Shown here: positions 57,756-64,000 of the stretch, in pieces
Layout of the letters: each line of letters begins with the position of its first letter
Position numbering within the stretch: position 1 is the first letter of the stretch
DNA from: Acestrorhynchus altus
Lineage: Eukaryota > Chordata > Actinopteri > Characiformes > Acestrorhynchidae
Reading direction: 5' to 3'
DNA: 64,000 nucleotides
Assembly: GCA_034509495.1 (NCBI GenBank)
Contig: CM067523.1
Span: forward strand, 2,405,367 to 2,469,366
Position numbers and translations under genes: made by a program
The notes under the pieces: generated by a model
Seen by the model: the letters and a program-made list of their open reading frames with translations, nothing else
What the model was told of the DNA's origin: nothing
The model's database searches: none

Positions 57756-60130
57756 ACGTGTAGGCGTTTGTGTGCACAGATCACTAGATCATTTGAGATG
57801 ATAAAGTGAATAAAATGAGAAAACTTGTCTTGATGATGAAGTGCTATCTAAACACAAAACTGGCAAAGATATTTATAAATGATTACTGGTTTCAGGGTCT
57901 TTTTGTATGGAAATCCACTCAAATGAATTTAATGCTTTTTAAAAGCCCTGTTTTCTAAAACATTTTTAAGAAGTGTCTTTTTGTAACACATTTTCTATGT
58001 ACAGTTGTACGCAGATGTCCAGACGTCAATGTTCAAATGAATGTTGTTTTACATTAATGACAATTACAAACAAGCGTTAATGTTTTACAATTCAGTCAAA
58101 TTAAGCAAATGTGTGGAGATGTTCTATATAGAGATTTTTGTCACATTTTCACTTGGAATTGGAATTGGTGTGAACTATTCAAACGCTCGTCCGTCTTTAA
58201 TCACTAAACTTATTTATTGTATAAAATGACTTAACATATGCTTGGTCTGTCCAATAAAATCAGTCCTTTCAAAGTTAGTGTAAAAAATAAATCTGCATAT
58301 GTTTAACTCGTGCTTTATAGTCCCTTGTGTTTATAACCCTTTCAGTGACCACAGTGGTCTGTTAAAACAGCCAGTGTCTGATTTCAGCCAACAGATGGCA
58401 CTCTGCATGCAGCCCTTTATTGACTGTTCATATTTGAACTGGTACAATATTCCAAATATGTGAATGGACAACCACACTTTTAGGATTCAGCATTTGGAGA
58501 GAAGTACCAGTAGTAGAGTAATACCAGGTTCTGAGCCAGAAAGCTCAAACTCACACACAAGTCCAGGCTACAGTTTGGATCAACCTTGGTCTCGAGTCAT
58601 GTGGTTAATTACCCCCAGGTCTAAGTTCTCTCAGGTGCAAGGGGCTTGACTTCAGAGCTCTATCCAGAGAAGCACAGCCTTCCATTGTAATACTGCAACC
58701 AGCCTGCAAAGAAAAGGACATCTCATCAAGCTTCCATCTCAGCAGGCAATTTACGAGTTGTGACCATGTGATTCGTGTAAGACAGTGTGGCAAGAGACTG
58801 AGAACTTTAGGAAGGTGATCACGAGGCTTCTGCTTTGAAGTAGGAGACCAAACTCCCCTTTGATCTAGGACTAAAAGATATAATTAATTAAAGGAAGGTA
58901 GAGAAGGTTGAGGTGTACAGTGGAAGTGTCATCATGGGACATGGGTGTGGAATTTAGTGGTATTTAAACTGGATAGGAAAGGGTTCGGTGTGAACAAACT
59001 ACAACACCTCTGTAGAAATACAGGGACAGTGTTGGTTTCTTTACATTAGGGCAGTCTTTTGGAAAGTCTGACTGTATCAGGGGTCTGCATGGACTTAGTA
59101 AAGACTTTCATTTGTCCAGTTCTAAAGGGAAGGGGTCCCTCTGGATTCGCTTCATCCATATAAAAAAAAGGAAGGAAGGAGAGGTGCACATAGACCCACT
59201 GTGCTCCACATAGGGGAATTTGTCCTCTCGATTTAACCCACTATAGGGCAGTGAGCACACATACCTGCCCACCGTGCCCGAGGAGCAGTTGGGGAGTTAA
59301 ATGCCTTGCTTAAGGACACTTCAGTCATGCCCTGCCAGTTCAGGGAATCAAACCAGTAACCTTTCAGTTGAAAGGCTGATTCCCAAACCAACAGACCAGA
59401 GCTGCCCCTAAAGTGGGGTGGATGTCCCACTGGACTCATTTCATCCATTTTTAACGGGGGTCCCACTGGACTCGTTTTGTTGCTCACACTGTGACCTGTG
59501 GGTTTACAATCTGACTCACTAGTGAAGTGCTACGGTCGCCCATTAGGTTTTCTTTCCCCTAAGGGCATTCTCCCCGCGGGCTGCATTCGCAATAGGTTGT
59601 AAATGTGGAGTGTCAGATATAGCACACTGGAGTGCTAATTCTGGAGTAGAACTGTGAACTTACTTCACACAGCAGTGTTGGATCACATGAGCTTCGTCAG
59701 AGAGTGAAAGAGAGAGAGTGAGAGTGTGTCAAACATCTTATTTGGGTGGAAAGGTTAAGCTGAGCTATTTTTAAGCACCATTAATATTTACTTGTTTTTC
59801 TTTAACACAGACAACAGTTCAGTTCATCTTTCAGTGTCGCTGTTTTAGGAGTATTGGCCTTTTGGGGCAGATAATTTATTCTGAATTTTAAAATGATTTT
59901 TCAAAATCTTTCCTTTATCTAAATGCTTTGACTTGATTTCATCTACTTTATGTGGACAATATGGCTATATATTTCACGTACGTTCACATTTATGAGTTAA
60001 ATATGAAGGTGCATATTGTCTTATTGGACTTCTATTGCATATACAGCTACATTATTATAAAGGGATGTTAAAGAGGCTCACGATCAGTGACAGCCATGGT
60101 TGCACTACTTACAAATGTATTATAGATTAC
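57756..60130. other. Intergenic interval, no gene seen
   Basis: Unremarkable AT-rich sequence with one SINE (59188-59408) and a short purine repeat near 59170 and 59705. No open frame with splice support or a recognisable domain. Confidence 0.5.
59188..59408 (-). mobile_element. Family A SINE, near full length, minus strand
   Basis: On the minus strand the head AGGGGCAGCTCTGGTCTG starts near 59408, the B box is GGTTTGATTCC, and the body GCCCTGACATGACTG-like region follows. The tail contains GGGTTAAATCGAGAGGACAA and ends close to a GGAAGGAAGG simple repeat at 59170. It lies in the slc26a11-tspan7 intergenic interval. Confidence 0.75.
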
Positions 60131-60540
60131 ATTACTTGGCTACTTCTTTGTGTATTGATATTAAAATCATATTGATTGATAGAACGTTATTGATATCGGG
60201 ATTACAATTCCAGCAGCAACAGCTTTGCAGCACAGACAGAGAAGGTAATAATGATACAATAAAAATAAATATATAGAAATAGTATATGAAAAGTAGGAGA
60301 GCATGTGAGGGACATAATATTTTTAAGTCTATTGGTCCTGAACTTGGGCAGGACCAGTCTGTCCCTGAACAGGATCCTCCAGTGGCTGATGCTGGTTTCC
60401 AGAGGGTAACTGGCATCGTCCATAATGTCCAGTACTCTGCTCAAAGCCCTCTTCACTGCCACCACCACCAGAGTCCAGCCTGCCTGGACGTGCATCCCCC
60501 TAGCACGCGACACTGGTGACCCAGTCTGAAAAACACCCAC
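60130..60540 (-). pseudogene. LINE ORF2-derived fragment
   Basis: The minus-strand frame reads ALSRVLDIMDDASYPLETSI, then SHWRILFRDRLVLPKFRT, then RLKNIMSLT. It resembles the region downstream of the reverse transcriptase in fish LINE ORF2 proteins (LDIMDDASHPL type). Short, with no upstream domain. Intergenic between slc26a11 and tspan7. Confidence 0.55.
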
Positions 60541-60721
60541 AGGAGTTATTAAAGGACGAATCCACTAATTACATGTTCTATGTATGGACATTAATATTGG
60601 GACACCTTCCCCTTCATTCAGTATTGGTCTCTTCTATCCAGGACAGGTTTTATTCTAGTTTTGGGACAAGTTATAGCGAGGATCTGATCAAAAGGTGGCA
60701 CACAGGCCTCAATGCTGCATT

Positions 60722-60915
60722 GATTTTACCCATCCATACACACCAGGGGGCAGTGAGCACACATGCCCGGAGCAGTGGGCAGCCCGGGGAGTTCAATGCT
60801 TTGCTGAAGGGCACTTCAGTTATGTCCTGCCTTATTCCTGCCAGTTCAGGGAATCAAACCAGCAACCTTCCAGTCACAAGGCTGGTTCCCCAACCACCAG
60901 GCCAGGGCTGCTCCC
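60722..60915 (-). mobile_element. Family A SINE, minus strand
   Basis: Minus-strand head GGGAGCAGCCCTGGCCTGG near 60915, then GGTTGGGGAACCAGCCTTGT, B box GGTTTGATTCC, and the shared body. A short internal duplication (CCTGCC TTATT CCTGCC) sets it apart from the other copies. Confidence 0.75.
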
Positions 60916-61254
60916 AATACTATTCCAGAATCTCACAGGAATCCAATTATTATGTTTATAATGAAAGACATAATCCCTACAAAGAAATACTGTTACATGT
61001 GTTTTTAAAGACAAAACACGTCTCTGTTTGGGTTTTATTCAGAAAGGTTATTTTCACACGACAGTTTCTGAGTTAAAAAAATTACAAAACCGACGAAAGA
61101 AGTGCTTTTCCTTCGCTAACAGAACCTATAGACCCTTGCCGCATAACATAACTGACTGGTTTGGGATTTTACGCCCTTAAAAGCTTTTAAATCCGATCTG
61201 AAATCTGCTCTTGTAGCACTGAAGCTAACAGTCGAGGCCATTTTGCGCAGCGTC

Positions 61255-61403
61255 ATCGCCGCGCCGGGGGCGTCGTTTTAGGGGAGGGCGGGGCGGGGCT
61301 TGGCGCTCAGTCTCGCCGTTTGATTGGCTGGGGCGGGGCGGAGGCCGAGCGCAGGGGCGCGTGCAAGCTCCCGTGGGCGCGAGCGCAGCAGCTGCGCCGT
61401 AGC
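61255..61403 (+). promoter_or_regulatory. GC-rich CpG promoter of tspan7
   Basis: The 150 bp before the ATG is rich in CpG and holds GC boxes (GGGCGGGGCGGGGC at about 61287-61300, GGGCGGGGCGG at 61331-61341) and an inverse CCAAT box (ATTGG, 61323-61327). No TATA box. A typical TATA-less vertebrate promoter with Sp1 and NF-Y sites. Confidence 0.6.
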
Positions 61404-61484
61404 ATGGCATCGAGGAGGATGGAGACCAAACCTGTGATAACGTGCCTCAAAACGCTGTTGATCGTCTACTCCTTCGTGTTCTGG
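61404..61484 (+). CDS. tspan7: Tetraspanin-7, coding exon 1 (partial gene)
   Basis: Exon 1 encodes 27 residues, MASRRMETKPVITCLKTLLI then VYSFVFW, and ends at donor GG|GTAAGT (61485). This is nearly identical to the human TSPAN7 N-terminus (one Ile to Val change), covering the cytosolic tail and the first half of membrane segment 1. TSPAN7 is a four-pass membrane protein, prominent in neurons. The remaining exons lie beyond the window. Fish often carry two tspan7 copies; which one this is cannot be told from one exon. Start chosen as the first ATG (61404), matching the family start. Confidence 0.9.
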
Positions 61485-61689
61485 GTAAGTGCACCTCCTG
61501 CCCCGTTCACGCGCTCGCACACTGGGGGCAGTAGCGGGGGGCACGGGGGCAGATGCGTCGGAGCTCGACGCCTTTTACTGCAGTGACCTTCGGGTTTTAA
61601 GCAGCGCAGTGACAGACCCCCTAGTCCGGCTCTTATAACGCCTTTATACCGCTGCAGCGGCCGACGACCAGATCTGCTGCTATCTTCAT

Positions 61690-62530
61690 AATGCATCAGT
61701 GCTTATAGTGATTATGCATTAGTGTTTATAATGCTGCATCAGTGCTTAATAGTGATGATGCATTAGTGTTTATAATGCTGCATCAGTGCTTATAGTGATG
61801 ATGCATTAGTGTTTATAATGCTGCATCAGTGCTTATAGTGATGATGCATTAGTGTTTATAATGCTGCATCAGTGCTTATAGTGATGATGCATTAGTGCTT
61901 GTAATGCTGCATTAGTGCTTATAATGATAATGCATTAGTGCATATAGCGTGTATTAGTGCTTATAGCAATGTATTAGTGCTTTTAATGATGATGCATTAG
62001 TGCATATAACGGTGCATTAGTGCTTATAACGAGCATTAGAGCTTATAATGCTGCATCGGTGCTGATAATGATGATGCTTTAGTGTTTATAATGATGCATT
62101 ACTACTTATAATAATGCATTAATGCTTATAATGATGCATTAGTGCTTATAATGCTGCATTATTGCGTATAATGCTGTATCAGTGCTTATAATGATGCATT
62201 ACTACTTACAATGATGCATTAGTGCTTACAATGATGCATTAGTGCTTATAATGCTGTATTAGTGCTAATGATGATGCATTAGTGCTTATAACGATGCATT
62301 AGTGTTTATAATGCTGCATTAGTACTTATAACGATGATGCATTAGTGATTATAATGATGCCTTAGTGTTTATAATGCTGCATTAGTACTTATAACGATGA
62401 TGCATTAGTGATTATAAGGATGCCTTAGTGTTTATAATGATGCACTACTGCTTATAATGATGATGCATTAGTGCTTATAACAATGCATTAGTGTTTATTA
62501 TGCTGCATTAGTGCTTGTAATGCTGCAATA
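61690..62530. repeat. Minisatellite of about 22/44 bp in tspan7 intron 1
   Basis: Units such as TGATGATGCATTAGTGTTTA then TAATGCTGCATCAGTGCTTA recur for some 840 bp. The first part (61690-61900) is a clean 43-44 bp dimer; the rest is irregular. It begins about 200 bp after exon 1. ATGCAT, an octamer-like core, occurs in most units. Confidence 0.9.
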
Positions 62531-63740
62531 GTTGTTATAACCTGGTTTAAGCAGAGTTTATTCCCAGCCTGCAGCAGCCAGAAACATTCAAGAAAGTAGC
62601 ACAACAGTTTGTAGTGTACAGTATAGAAATTCTACAGTAGAACATGAGAACTTCAAGTAATATCTGTGGTTCTAGAGCTTTGACTGCATTTGAGAAACTA
62701 AATGTCAATACCAAACAAAACAAATCGGCCCAGAGCATCTCATTCTATAAACTCTTACTACAGTGATACATTGTGCTATTAATGAGCAGCCGAGAACTGT
62801 CTCGTCTTGTTGTTGTGGTCTGTGCAGCTGTGAGCTCCAAGGTTGGAAGGTTCCAGAAGCCTCCTTAGGTGCTATGAGATGTTGGTCATGTGTTTGGTCA
62901 TATGACATGAGATCTCACCAGGTGTGGAAAACATCCTGCTGAGGGTTTTGACACGGCTGTCAAAAACAGTGCATGTGATTCTCCAGGGTGGTCTCCTGTG
63001 GTGGTCTGTACAGGCTGTTCAGGGTCAGTAGTGTTGTATTGTGTCCAGCGAAAGATACTCGAGTTCATGGAGGTACTGGAGAGTGATCATTGAATGAGAT
63101 CATCTTTGAAACACCCAAATGCTGTCCATAAAAGTTCTTCAGAAGTAAATACAGAAGTAGGTTCTCCACTGTTGGAAAGACCCCTTCGTTAAATACAGAT
63201 GACCTTTCAGTTTATTACAGCAGTGTATTTTTTTAAAAGGGCAAAGTCCTCATAAAATGGTATGAAGTATATCTTTAAATAGCATCAGGGAATTGTAAGA
63301 AACTGGCTGCAATATATCGATCTGGTGAAAACCAGCTTGAAATAACAGACATATGACTTACATGAGGACTGAGACCGAGTACAGTAAATGTACTGTCACA
63401 CTATCAGTATTACTATGTAGTGCTGGGCGATATGAGCTCAGATCAATATCACGATCGCAAAATTTAACCTCGATTCTGATCATTGAACTATTATTTTGAT
63501 GAGCATTTTTCTCTGGTACAAGCTGCTGGAGTTCCTCGGTTGAATCGGTTCTCGACGTTGCTTCCGTGTCACAGACTGGACAGGGCAGAGTCACATGACT
63601 ATATACAGGGTAATATGCTGTTATGGGGACATGAGTAAGCAAACAGTGGAGACAAATAATTGAAAGTTGATTTAGAGGTTCTGAATGTCTGACTGTCCAG
63701 CCCTGTCACTATTCACTGAAGCACACACGTCAAAAAGTAG
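62531..63740. other. tspan7 intron 1, no gene seen
   Basis: Plain intronic sequence. A fragment of the TGCTGGGCGATAT MITE end lies at 63421-63435, followed by ATATCACGATCG-type sequence as in the 1413-2029 element. Confidence 0.5.
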
Positions 63741-63749
63741 ATGCGTGCG

Positions 63750-64000
63750 GAAGGAATCAACTGACTGACTCAATAGTGTCGTGCCAGACTGTCCAGGAGT
63801 CACTCGGAATGGCAGCAGGTCATCTTCAATGACGAGTCCCACTTTTGTCTCGGTGGAGACGACCAACTAATCTATGTGGAGGCAATGTGTTCAGCGACAA
63901 GATCAACAGTTTGCTGTCATGCATCATGTCCAGAAGGCCTGGTGTCGTGGTGTGGGTGCAATTTTGTATGATGCCAGAGAGGCTATGAACGCTCCACCCC
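63750..64000 (+). pseudogene. Tc1-like transposase remnant, cut by the window end
   Basis: The plus strand reads VIFNDESHFCLGGDDQ and later SCPEGLVSWCG, resembling the catalytic F-(N/S)-D-E-S region and the V-W-G region of Tc1-like transposases. Frames shift between the blocks. Same family as 14465-14650 and 56050-56135. Confidence 0.6.

Overview
The window is vertebrate, and almost certainly teleost fish, nuclear DNA. It has multi-exon genes with GT-AG introns, very dense (CA)n and (CT)n microsatellites, tRNA-derived SINEs, many Tc1/mariner fragments, and a G-alpha subunit of the Gv class, which is kept in fish and absent from tetrapods. Five protein genes can be recognised. For the four complete ones I rebuilt every coding exon from splice sites and reading-frame phase, and in each the exon lengths sum to one open frame.

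Layout. 1-3700: intergenic, with dispersed repeats, a nested transposon cluster and one doubtful terminal exon (769-812). 3733-32409 (+): gnav1, nine coding exons, 361 codons, G-protein alpha subunit Gv; its introns hold several minisatellites and transposon remnants. 34425-37166 (-): npb, two coding exons, 132 aa, the neuropeptide B precursor, convergent with gnav1. 39068-43734 (-): sgsh, seven coding exons, 510 aa, lysosomal N-sulfoglucosamine sulfohydrolase. 44170-44270: a promoter region with four CCAAT boxes shared with slc26a11. 45970-56273 (+): slc26a11, fifteen coding exons, 587 aa, a SLC26-family sulfate/anion transporter. 56274-61400: intergenic, with SINEs, a MITE and a LINE remnant. 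61404 to the window end (+): coding exon 1 and part of intron 1 of tspan7.

How the genes relate. sgsh and slc26a11 are divergent neighbours, as on human 17q25.3, where NPB also lies. One removes N-linked sulfate from heparan sulfate in the lysosome and the other moves sulfate, so a shared promoter is biologically sensible (inference). gnav1 and npb are signalling genes with no direct functional tie visible here.

Most notable observations. The Gv P-loop carries Ala at the position equivalent to Ras Gly12. Intron 5 of gnav1 holds a roughly 38-copy tandem repeat with a sense-strand AATAAA in almost every unit. gnav1 also has an overlapping upstream ORF and a poor exon 3 donor next to a (CT)n tract. 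No wholly new gene system was found; the novelty lies in gnav1 and in the repeat biology.
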